Positions 1 through 6,089 of a stretch of DNA of 8,905 bases are shown here, piece by piece. A program made the position numbers and the translations under genes. How positions within the stretch are numbered: position 1 is the stretch's first letter; each line of letters starts with the position of its first letter. Below the pieces are notes generated by a model that was not told the DNA's origin, did not search any database, and saw nothing but the letters and a program-made list of their open reading frames with translations. This DNA comes from JBCCFX01 sp039029515 (lineage in GTDB: Bacteria > Planctomycetota > Phycisphaerae > Phycisphaerales > SM1A02), in the NCBI GenBank assembly GCA_039029515.1, contig JBCCFX010000167.1, positions 1-8,905 on the forward strand. Direction: 5' to 3'.

Positions 1-656
1 CCATGCTTGAGATCATGCGCGCTGACGACACCATTGGTATGCTCGGGCCGCGACTTCAGGATCCTGATGGAACACCGCAGATCAGTTGTTTTCGATACCG
101 AACGCCGATCTCTGAGTTTCTGACGGCAGCCGGCACCGGCATTCTCGACCGCTGGTTTGGCCGCTGGGTTGTGCCACTCAAAGTCTATGAGGAACAGGTC
201 GAGCCGCCGTGGGTGAGCTTTGCGTGCGTGATGATTCGGGATCGCGTCGTCGAATCGACCGGCCCGATGGATGATCTGTACTTCATGTACTTCGAAGACA
301 TCGACTACGCGCGGCAGGTCCGTGCGCAGGGATGGCGCATTGTGCATGATCCATCCGCCCAGGTCATTCACCTCCGTGGCGGCACCTCGTCGGTCAAGAA
401 AGCGATCAAAGAACGACAGCGCATTCCCGGGTATTACTTTGAGTCGCGCAGTCGGTACTTCGCCAAATACTACGGTGGTGCGGCCGGTGTACTGCTGACG
501 AATGCGATGTGGTCATGTGGACGAGCGATTTCAGCGTTGCGTGAACTCATCGGGAACAAGAAACCGCATACGTCGTTGCGTGAGGCACGCGACAACTGGA
601 TCAACTGGCTGCGCCCGTTTACGCCGCCAACACCGCAGAAGGGCGGTGAGCTGTGA
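1..656 (+). CDS. GT2 family glycosyltransferase, WbbL/rhamnosyltransferase-like (5' end outside window)
   Basis: C-terminal 217 or so residues of a GT-A fold glycosyltransferase that would transfer a sugar from a nucleotide donor to a growing cell-surface glycan on the cytoplasmic face. Counting from the in-frame Met at base 3, residues 12-29 (GMLGPRLQDPDGTPQ...) match the segment typical of WbbL-like rhamnosyltransferases. Residues 70-111 hold the acceptor/catalytic region: WVSFACVMI, then GPMDD, then FMYFEDIDYARQVRAQGW with the ED pair at 98-99. An HLRGGTSS segment follows at 123-130. The nucleotide-binding N-terminal half with its DXD motif is not visible, so the gene must start left of the window and the Met at base 3 is internal. 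The stop overlaps the sulfotransferase start by four bases (GTGA), so the two are probably translationally coupled. The sugar transferred cannot be read from the sequence; rhamnose is only the family's commonest assignment. Confidence 0.88.
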   Translation, partial: MLEIMRADDTIGMLGPRLQDPDGTPQISCFRYRTPISEFLTAAGTGILDRWFGRWVVPLKVYEEQVEPPWVSFACVMIRDRVVESTGPMDDLYFMYFEDIDYARQVRAQGWRIVHDPSAQVIHLRGGTSSVKKAIKERQRIPGYYFESRSRYFAKYYGGAAGVLLTNAMWSCGRAISALRELIGNKKPHTSLREARDNWINWLRPFTPPTPQKGGEL

Positions 657-1549
657 GCAACGGGCCGGATTTCATCATCATCGGTGCGATGAAATGCGCA
701 ACGTCGACGCTGCACGATCAACTTGCCGCGCAGGACGGCATATTTATGACGTCGCCCAAGGAGCCTAACTTCTTCAGTGATGATGATGTGTTCAGTCGTG
801 GTGAATCGTGGTATCGCGATCTCTTTGCGGATGCGGCAGTGGAATCACTGTGTGGCGAATCGAGTACGCACTACTCGAAGCTGCCGACGCATGATCATAC
901 GATTGAGCGTTTGGTTGAAATGCTCGGAACGGATCTGCGTCTCGTCTACATGATGCGGCATCCGGTCGATCGTCTTGTATCGCACTATATGCACGAGTGG
1001 AGCCAGCGCGAGATCACATGCCCGATCGATGAGGCGGTTTCAGCGCACCCTGAATTGGTCGATTATGGTCGGTATGCATATCAGCTTGAGTCCTGGATGA
1101 ACGTATTCGGCCAGGACGCGATTCTGCCGGTGTTCTTTGAGCGGTTTGTCGCCGAACCTCAGGATGAACTCCAGCGCATCGCGACGTTCCTTGGTTTGAC
1201 ATCTGACGTCACGTGGGTTGAAGAATTGAAGCAGCGCAATGCGTCGGGCGAACGGCTACGGCGATCACCCGTGCGCGATCTCCTGATTGACAATCCGCTC
1301 GCCCGTTCAGTACGCCGCACGTTGGTCCCAAAGTCTTGGCGGGATCGAGCCAAAGCGATATGGACCATGCAGGATCGCCCGACGCTCTCGCCAGACGTTC
1401 AGCAAGAGGTCTGTCAGCGTTTCGACGAAGACCTGGCCACGCTTGGTCGATGGCTCAATGTCGGTGCCTTGTCGTGTGAGACGTTCAAAAAGACCGTTCG
1501 AGAGCAGGCGCCGGCATGGGTGACGGTTGCGGAAGAGATTGCGTCATGA
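653..1549 (+). CDS. Sulfotransferase, heparan-sulfate-sulfotransferase-like, probably glycan-modifying
   Basis: A 298-residue, single-domain PAPS-dependent sulfotransferase (about the usual size), likely cytoplasmic and acting on a glycan or glycolipid. The 5'-phosphosulfate loop is GAMKCATSTL at 11-20 with the catalytic-type Lys14. The 3'-phosphate site is RLVYMMRHPVDRLVSHY at 96-112 with Arg102 and Ser110. KEPNFF at 36-41, followed by ESWYRDLF at 51-58, resembles the KEPHFF...WYRDL pattern of heparan sulfate 3-O- and N-sulfotransferases, in which the Glu acts as a base. The later segment YGRYAYQLESW (138-148) ending in FFERF also fits that family. The start is a GTG at 653 overlapping the previous stop; AAGGG at 639-643 is a plausible SD. 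It is placed between glycosyltransferases, so the substrate is most likely the glycan made by the cluster; this is inference. A role on a small molecule or lipid cannot be excluded. Confidence 0.9.
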   Translation: MSNGPDFIIIGAMKCATSTLHDQLAAQDGIFMTSPKEPNFFSDDDVFSRGESWYRDLFADAAVESLCGESSTHYSKLPTHDHTIERLVEMLGTDLRLVYMMRHPVDRLVSHYMHEWSQREITCPIDEAVSAHPELVDYGRYAYQLESWMNVFGQDAILPVFFERFVAEPQDELQRIATFLGLTSDVTWVEELKQRNASGERLRRSPVRDLLIDNPLARSVRRTLVPKSWRDRAKAIWTMQDRPTLSPDVQQEVCQRFDEDLATLGRWLNVGALSCETFKKTVREQAPAWVTVAEEIAS

Positions 1550-2583
1550 CAGCCGAGAAGTCTGCATTGCAGCGTATCGGTGTGGTGGCGATTGCGCGCA
1601 ACGAAGGTGACCGGCTCAAACAATGCCTTTCATCGATTCCGGATAGCGTCGCTCGCATCGTGTACGTGGATTCGGGCTCCGATGATGGCAGCGTTGCATG
1701 GGCACGCGAGCAGGGCATAGATGTGGTCGAGCTTGATACATCGCAGGGTTTCACCGCAGCGCGGGCCCGAAACGCCGGCATTCGGAGGCTCTTGGCGTGT
1801 GTGCCTGAGGTCGAGTGCGTGCAGGTCGTGGATGGAGATTGCGAAATCGACGCAACGTGGCTCAGCACCGCCCTGGAGGCATTGGATGCCGATGAGCGGC
1901 GCGCGGTCGTGTGTGGTCGACGTCGGGAACGCTTTCCGGAAGCAACAATCTTCAATCGTCTGTGCGATATGGAATGGAACACGCCGATCGGCGAGGCGCG
2001 TGCATGTGGTGGGGATGCGTTGATTCGCATTGACGCCTGGCGCGATGTCGGTGGCCTTGACGAGACGCTCATTGCCGGCGAGGAGCCGGAGTTCTGTCTC
2101 CGACTTCGACGCGCGGGCTGGTCCATTCAGCGCGTCGATGCTGAGATGACATTGCACGATGCTGATATGCATAGGCTGACGCAGTGGTGGCGTCGGAACA
2201 AGCGGTCGGGCCACGCATACGCCGAATGGAATCACCGGTACGGCGCGGATGCTGAGCGGTTCGGGACGCGCGATGTGCGTTCGATCATCGAATGGACGAT
2301 CGTGCTGCCCGCACTTGCCATCGGCCTGGCGTGGCTGACGTGGGGCGTGAGCCTGCTGCTGCTAGGCGGCTACATCATGCTGTACCGTCGGATTCGAGCA
2401 CATCGAATCAACCATGGCGATGAAGCATCACACGCATCGCTCTACGCTCGATATTGCGTCCTTGGGAAGTTCCCGCAATGTCTCGGCATCCTGACCTATT
2501 GGTTCAATCAGGCGTGGGGCCGACGATCAACGCTCATCGAATACAAGTCATCACCAGCCGTTGTTCGGGAGGCGGGAACATGA
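1546..2583 (+). CDS. GT2 family glycosyltransferase with C-terminal membrane segment
   Basis: A 345-residue GT-A glycosyltransferase. The nucleotide-binding strand VVAIARNEGDRL is near 13-24 and VDSGSDDGS at 41-49. The metal-binding DXD is DGD at 96-98. The acceptor-side region GGLDETLIAGEEPEFCLRLR lies at 169-188. Residues about 247-280 are strongly hydrophobic (one long or two short membrane segments) and are followed by a basic stretch (YRRIRAHR), so the enzyme is probably tethered to the inner membrane. I chose ATG 1546 over the in-frame ATG at 1516: it overlaps the sulfotransferase stop (ATGA), has the SD GGAAGAG at 1531-1537 eight bases upstream, and leaves only nine residues before the first beta strand. 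Its end overlaps the next start by four bases. Donor and acceptor sugars are unknown. Confidence 0.9.
   Translation: MTAEKSALQRIGVVAIARNEGDRLKQCLSSIPDSVARIVYVDSGSDDGSVAWAREQGIDVVELDTSQGFTAARARNAGIRRLLACVPEVECVQVVDGDCEIDATWLSTALEALDADERRAVVCGRRRERFPEATIFNRLCDMEWNTPIGEARACGGDALIRIDAWRDVGGLDETLIAGEEPEFCLRLRRAGWSIQRVDAEMTLHDADMHRLTQWWRRNKRSGHAYAEWNHRYGADAERFGTRDVRSIIEWTIVLPALAIGLAWLTWGVSLLLLGGYIMLYRRIRAHRINHGDEASHASLYARYCVLGKFPQCLGILTYWFNQAWGRRSTLIEYKSSPAVVREAGT
2567..2572 (+). promoter_or_regulatory. Shine-Dalgarno deciding the GT4 start
   Basis: GGGAGG lies seven bases before ATG 2580, inside the end of the preceding glycosyltransferase gene. It decides the start against the open frame running back to 2454 and supports re-initiation or coupled translation at the ATGA overlap. 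Confidence 0.7.
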
Positions 2584-3890
2584 CGCGCGCCAGCACACTG
2601 GAAGCTCCGAAGCCGGCAACTGCGACAGGCGACAATGCCGCCGCTCCTGCGGCGACGTCGCTTCGTATCGCGTACCTTACGACCGAGTACCCGAAGGCGA
2701 GCCATACGTTCATTCGACGTGAACTCATGGCGCTGGAAGCACAAGGTCACACGATCACGCGCCTTGCGATCCGGGATAGCGGTGGCGCGATGGCTGATCC
2801 ACTCGATCAGCAAGAGTACGAAAAGACATTTCACTGCTTACGCTCATCGGTTGTCGCATTGGTCATCGGGGCCATGCTCATGGCACTACGCCATCCGGTG
2901 CGATGGACGCGAACCAAGCGTGTCATGTGGTCGATGCACCGAAAGAGCCCTCGCGGGTTACTCCGGCATATCGCGTATCTCATCGAAGCTGCAGCGATGT
3001 TGCGCGAAGTGCGCCGGCATGATGTGCAGCACGTGCATGTCCACTTCGGGACGAACGCTGCGGCAGTCGCACGACTGATGCGCCACCTCGGTGGACCGCC
3101 ATTCAGCATGATGATTCACGGGCCGGGCGAGTACGACGACCCGCGCGGGTTTGACCTTCGTGGCAAGGTCGAAGATGCCGCGTTCGTGACGGCGATCAGT
3201 GACTACTGCTCGGCCCAACTGCGCCGATGGATTCGCATCGAGGATTGGTCGAAGATTCACATCGTTCGATGTCCTGTCGCAGATCATTTTCATGAGCACG
3301 CACAGCCGATCGATCCGGCCGCGACATCGCTGGTCTGTGTCGGGCGACTCACTGCCCAGAAGGGGCAGTTGTTGTTGCTGGATGCGGTCGCTGATCTGCA
3401 CAATGCCGGCATCCCGATTCGACTTGTGCTTGCGGGTGACGGTGAGATGCGCGGCGACGTGGAACAACGCGTTCGTGAGCTTGGCATTGAGTCGCAGGTT
3501 GAGATCACCGGCTGGATCGATGAAGCGACCGTTCGTCAGCACCTGATCGCCTCGCGTGGCCTCGTGCTGCCGAGCTTCGCAGAGGGTCTACCGGTTGTGA
3601 TCATGGAAGCACTCGCACTTCGACGCCCGGTGATCAGCACGCATATCGCGGCCATTCCCGAACTCGTGCGAAACGGCGAGACCGGCTGGTTGATTCCGCC
3701 GGCGAACGTTGAGGTGCTATCGCACGCGATGCGTGAGCTCATGGCGGCCGATGTGGAGGCACTCAATGCGATGGGCGAGCGCGGGCAGGAACTGGTTCGC
3801 GCCCGTCATGACGTCACGGCGGAAGCCGCTCGACTGGGCGCGCTGATCGCATCATCGCTTCAGGCCGCACAGATGGACTCGGGTGGGTAA
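2580..3890 (+). CDS. GT4 family glycosyltransferase (WcaL/AmsK-like)
   Basis: A 436-residue GT-B retaining glycosyltransferase, likely peripheral on the cytoplasmic membrane. Its first Rossmann domain opens with LRIAYLTTEYPKASHTFIRREL (28-49), the pattern seen in colanic-acid WcaL-like enzymes. HVHVHFGTNAAAVA (151-164) and IHGPGEYDD (179-187) form the acceptor side. The C-terminal domain has VCVGRLTAQKG (252-262), LAGDGEM (284-290) and the donor-site EX7E motif, Glu335 and Glu343 in AEGLPVVIMEAL. Residues 1-27 are an Ala/Pro/Thr-rich, probably disordered leader that is unusual for the family. The start is ATG 2580 in an ATGA overlap with the preceding stop, backed by a strong SD (GGGAGG, 2567-2572, seven-base spacing). 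The same frame is open back to an ATG at 2454, but that stretch lies inside the previous gene and has no family similarity. It is the last of four tightly coupled genes before a 149-bp gap. Confidence 0.92.
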   Translation: MTRASTLEAPKPATATGDNAAAPAATSLRIAYLTTEYPKASHTFIRRELMALEAQGHTITRLAIRDSGGAMADPLDQQEYEKTFHCLRSSVVALVIGAMLMALRHPVRWTRTKRVMWSMHRKSPRGLLRHIAYLIEAAAMLREVRRHDVQHVHVHFGTNAAAVARLMRHLGGPPFSMMIHGPGEYDDPRGFDLRGKVEDAAFVTAISDYCSAQLRRWIRIEDWSKIHIVRCPVADHFHEHAQPIDPAATSLVCVGRLTAQKGQLLLLDAVADLHNAGIPIRLVLAGDGEMRGDVEQRVRELGIESQVEITGWIDEATVRQHLIASRGLVLPSFAEGLPVVIMEALALRRPVISTHIAAIPELVRNGETGWLIPPANVEVLSHAMRELMAADVEALNAMGERGQELVRARHDVTAEAARLGALIASSLQAAQMDSGG

Positions 3891-4039
3891 ACGATTCGGA
3901 TCCTGCGACGCAGGTCATGAACGCTTGAACGTGTTCAGGGCCTTGTCGTGGAGGTACAAGGCGGGAACGCCGAAGGACGATCTGGAGGGAGATCTCATCA
4001 CGCCGCACCATGAAATGACGGCCTGATGAGCGAAATGCT
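3891..4039 (+). other. 149-bp gap with stacked inverted repeats
   Basis: This is the only gap of note in the glycan cluster; no credible gene was seen in it. It holds, in order: CCTGCG-A-CGCAGG (3902-3914, a perfect inverted repeat that could form a 5-bp stem with a 3-base loop); TGAACGC...GTGTTCA (3918-3937, seven pairs including one G-U, six-base loop); GCCTTGT...ACAAGGC (3940-3962, perfect seven-base stem, nine-base loop); and the eight-base palindrome GAGATCTC (3989-3996). None is followed by a T run, so a standard Rho-independent terminator is not supported. The stacked stems could stabilise the 3' end of the upstream message, attenuate transcription into the next gene, or be a small dispersed repeat. 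No convincing promoter pair was found. Confidence 0.5.
3918..3962 (+). repeat. Two adjacent hairpins in the GT4-GT2 gap
   Basis: Stem 1 pairs 3918-3924 with 3931-3937 (one G-U wobble, six-base loop). Stem 2 pairs 3940-3946 with 3956-3962 (perfect, nine-base loop). Only two bases separate them, so they could stack. Pairing was checked by eye on the sequence; whether they fold in RNA or recur elsewhere in the genome is not known. Confidence 0.4.
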
Positions 4040-5047
4040 ATGTCACGTCGATATGCACTAATCACGCCCTGTCGGGACGAGGCGGCGTACCTTCGCACCA
4101 CGATTGAAACCGTGGCCGCGCAGACGGTGCTGCCCGCGCGTTGGATCATTGTGGATGATGGATCCACGGATGACACGCCGGAGATCCTTCGCGACGCGGC
4201 CGAACGCTATTCATTCATCACCGTCATCACCAGGCAGGATCGTGGAGGTCGCTCCGTTGGTCCGGGTGTCATCGAAGCGTTCTACGAGGGACTCGATCAC
4301 CTCAACCTTGATGACGTTGACTACGTTTGCAAGCTGGACGGCGACCTTGAAATCCCGGCGCGATACTTCGAGCGTCTGATGGAACGGTTCGAAGCTGATC
4401 CGTGGCTCGGGACGTGTTCAGGCAAACTCTTCCTTCGCTACGACGACCAACTCGTCGAAGAGCGTTGTGGCGATGAGAACTCCGTCGGTCCTTCAAAGTT
4501 CTATGCGGTTGATTGCTTCCGTGAGATCGGCGGCTTCGTTCGTCAGGTCTCATGGGACGGAATCGATGGACACATGTGTCGATTGCACGGCTGGATTGCG
4601 CGCTCTGTTGATGAGCCGGATCTCCGCCTGATTCACCTGCGACGCATGGGTTCAAGCCAACGCAGTTTCTGGGAAGGCCGGAAGCGGTGGGGCCGCGGCA
4701 AGTACTTCATGGGTTCTCGTCTGTACTACGTACTCGCGGTATCTGCATACCGCATGTTCGAGCGTCCGTGGATCGTCAGTGGTGTGGGCATTCTCAAAGG
4801 CTACATCGAAGCGATGTTCCGGAAGGAGCAACGTTTCGATGATCCGACGTATCTGCGCTACTTCCGCGCGTACGAACGTCGAAGCCTCTTTCAAGGGCGT
4901 CGACGCAACATGGTCGAAACGCACCGGCAGATTCGATCGACTTTCCCGCCGAAGCGACAGCCTGCTGATGATGCCCGAGGTTCGGAGCCGGAGGCCGATT
5001 TGTCGGAGCTGGCTGAAGCCGTCGCGTTGCACGGTGGCGCCGAGTAA
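4040..5047 (+). CDS. GT2 family glycosyltransferase
   Basis: A 335-residue GT-A glycosyltransferase. YALITPCRDEAAYL (5-18) and VDDGSTDDT (38-46) are the classic GT2 nucleotide-binding strands. The DXD motif is DGD at 100-102 in CKLDGDLE. WDGIDGHMCRLHGW (172-185) is the acceptor/catalytic loop region, with a specialised version of the usual ED motif. A basic/aromatic block (RSFWEGRKRWGRGKYFMGS, 208-226) precedes a mildly hydrophobic helix, suggesting membrane association. The last 35 residues or so are polar and acidic, probably disordered. ATG 4040 is the first start after an in-frame stop at 4016-4018. Its SD is weak (GATGAG at 4025-4030), unlike the strong sites of its neighbours. Being separated from the four upstream genes by a gap, it may begin a second translational unit. 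Donor and acceptor are unknown. Confidence 0.9.
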   Translation: MSRRYALITPCRDEAAYLRTTIETVAAQTVLPARWIIVDDGSTDDTPEILRDAAERYSFITVITRQDRGGRSVGPGVIEAFYEGLDHLNLDDVDYVCKLDGDLEIPARYFERLMERFEADPWLGTCSGKLFLRYDDQLVEERCGDENSVGPSKFYAVDCFREIGGFVRQVSWDGIDGHMCRLHGWIARSVDEPDLRLIHLRRMGSSQRSFWEGRKRWGRGKYFMGSRLYYVLAVSAYRMFERPWIVSGVGILKGYIEAMFRKEQRFDDPTYLRYFRAYERRSLFQGRRRNMVETHRQIRSTFPPKRQPADDARGSEPEADLSELAEAVALHGGAE

Positions 5048-5064
5048 CTCCCCGGACGACGCGT

Positions 5065-5529
5065 ATGGAACCGACCATTGACAATCGACGCGTGCTTGCC
5101 GTGTCCAGTGGCGGTGGTCACTGGGTCGAACTGTTGCGCCTGATGCCTGCATTTGACGGTGCTCGGCTGACGTTTGTCACCGTGAACCGTTCGTATCGCA
5201 GTGATGTCGTGGATCATCGTTTTCGATTGATCAACGATGCCACACGATGGAATCGGGTCGCGCTCGCACTCATGGCATTCCGCATTCTGCTGATCGTGCT
5301 CCGCGAGCGCCCGCATGTCATCGTGACGACCGGCGCTGCCGCTGGCTATTTCGCGCTGCGCTTCGGTCGATGGATCGGCGCCCGAACGATCTGGGTCGAC
5401 AGCATCGCGAACGTTGAGGAGTTGTCCATGTCCGGTCAGATGGCACGCGAATGCGCTGATCTCTGGCTGACGCAGTGGCCACATCTTGCGAGCGCACAAG
5501 GGCCGGAGTACGCGGGAGCGGTGCTGTGA
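5065..5529 (+). CDS. Alg14-like / PssD-like subunit of a split glycosyltransferase
   Basis: A 154-residue protein corresponding to the N-terminal (acceptor and membrane-binding) half of a GT28-type GT-B glycosyltransferase, as in eukaryotic Alg14 and bacterial PssD/CpsF proteins. LAVSSGGGHWVELLRL (11-26) is the glycine-rich first-strand signature. VIVTTGAAAGYFAL (85-98) matches the Alg14 STGA segment, and IWVDSIANVEELSMSG (109-124) the family's IDS...S.TG region, followed by ADLWLTQWP (131-139). No clear N-terminal membrane helix is present; residues about 65-80 are hydrophobic with basic ends and could be the membrane contact. It follows the previous gene by 17 bases with only a weak SD. It overlaps the Alg13-like gene by four bases, which fits the need for equal amounts of both subunits. 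The donor sugar (GlcNAc, GlcA or Gal in known pairs) cannot be inferred. Confidence 0.88.
   Translation: MEPTIDNRRVLAVSSGGGHWVELLRLMPAFDGARLTFVTVNRSYRSDVVDHRFRLINDATRWNRVALALMAFRILLIVLRERPHVIVTTGAAAGYFALRFGRWIGARTIWVDSIANVEELSMSGQMARECADLWLTQWPHLASAQGPEYAGAVL
5514..5518 (+). promoter_or_regulatory. Shine-Dalgarno deciding the Alg13-like GTG start
   Basis: GGGAG lies seven bases before GTG 5526, within the end of the Alg14-like gene. It supports the GTG over the in-frame ATG at 5475, which would add 17 residues with no family resemblance. Confidence 0.6.
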
Positions 5530-6089
5530 TCTTCGTCACCGTTGGCCATCAGATGCCGTTTGATCGACTCATCCGTACCGTGGATGCGTGGGCGGTGCAA
5601 CACGACCGCGTCGATCTCTTCGCGCAAATTGGTGATACCGAAGTCTGGCCGCAGTCATTCCAGGCGGTCCCATTCCTGACGCCGGAGCAGTTTGCGCAGC
5701 GGATGGATGATGCGGATCAGATTGTCGGCCATGCCGGCACAGGGACAATCATCGCGGCGCTGCAGCGCGGCAAACCACTCCTCGTACTTCCGCGTCGTGC
5801 CGACCTGGAAGAAACCCGAAACGACCACCAATCCGCGACCGCGGACTACTTTGAGCGCGAAGGCTACGTGCTCGTCGCACGGAGTGAAACCGAGCTTGCC
5901 GCCAAGCTCTCGGCTCTGGATGACTTCACGCCGCGCTCACTGGATCGTGATGCGGCGTCACCGCAGTTGATCCAGCGCCTTCGTTCGTTCGCGTTTGACC
6001 TGCCGGCACACGCAGAGCAATCGATTAAGGACCATCAGCCTGATGCTGGTGGCGCGGATGAACTCTCTGAGACGTCAGTCGTCGGTTGA
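5526..6089 (+). CDS. Alg13-like / PssE-like catalytic subunit of a split glycosyltransferase
   Basis: A 187-residue protein matching the C-terminal, nucleotide-sugar-binding half of GT28 enzymes (Alg13, PssE, CpsG type). It works as a partner of the Alg14-like protein encoded just upstream. IFVTVGHQMPFDRLI at 2-16 is the diagnostic start of the family. IVGHAGTGTI (66-75) is the donor-binding glycine loop. GKPLLVLPR (82-90), with NDHQ at 99-102, matches the GKPLIVVPR...HQ donor pocket. The GTG start overlaps the upstream TGA and puts the family's first strand directly at the N-terminus. The conserved domain ends near residue 155; the last 30 residues (QSIKDHQPDAGGADEL...) are polar and nonconserved. 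This tail overlaps by 55 bp the tail of the convergent gene on the other strand. It is the last gene of the glycan cluster on this side. Confidence 0.9.
   Translation: MIFVTVGHQMPFDRLIRTVDAWAVQHDRVDLFAQIGDTEVWPQSFQAVPFLTPEQFAQRMDDADQIVGHAGTGTIIAALQRGKPLLVLPRRADLEETRNDHQSATADYFEREGYVLVARSETELAAKLSALDDFTPRSLDRDAASPQLIQRLRSFAFDLPAHAEQSIKDHQPDAGGADELSETSVVG

Noticed and set aside
1516..1545. Earlier ATG for the second GT2 gene
   Set aside because: It would overlap the sulfotransferase by 34 bp and lacks a better SD than GGAAGAG before ATG 1546.
1485..2126. Long open frame (213 codons) on the minus strand
   Set aside because: Antisense to the GT2 gene with its SD and GT2 motifs. The translation is rich in Arg, Ser and Thr with no recognisable domain, a typical shadow in GC-rich DNA.
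1630..2235. Second long minus-strand open frame (201 codons) over the same gene
   Set aside because: No SD or family motif, and it conflicts with a well-supported GT2 gene.
2454..2579. Upstream extension of the GT4 gene to ATG 2454
   Set aside because: The extension lies inside the previous GT2 coding sequence and has no family similarity; the strong SD and ATGA overlap support 2580.
2958..3542. 194-codon minus-strand open frame
   Set aside because: Lies wholly inside the GT4 gene, whose motifs (VCVGRLTAQKG, EX7E region) are clear; no protein family resemblance.
3940..3962. Rho-independent terminator after the GT4 gene
   Set aside because: The seven-base stem is real but has a nine-base loop and no T run after it on either strand.
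4010..4018. Two-codon minicistron ATG-AAA-TGA before the GT2 start, with GGAGGGAG further upstream
   Set aside because: The SD-like run lies about 18 bases before the ATG, too far for normal use, and such a tiny frame occurs easily by chance.
4891..5499. 202-codon minus-strand open frame over the GT2/Alg14 junction
   Set aside because: Overlaps two supported genes and shows no domain.
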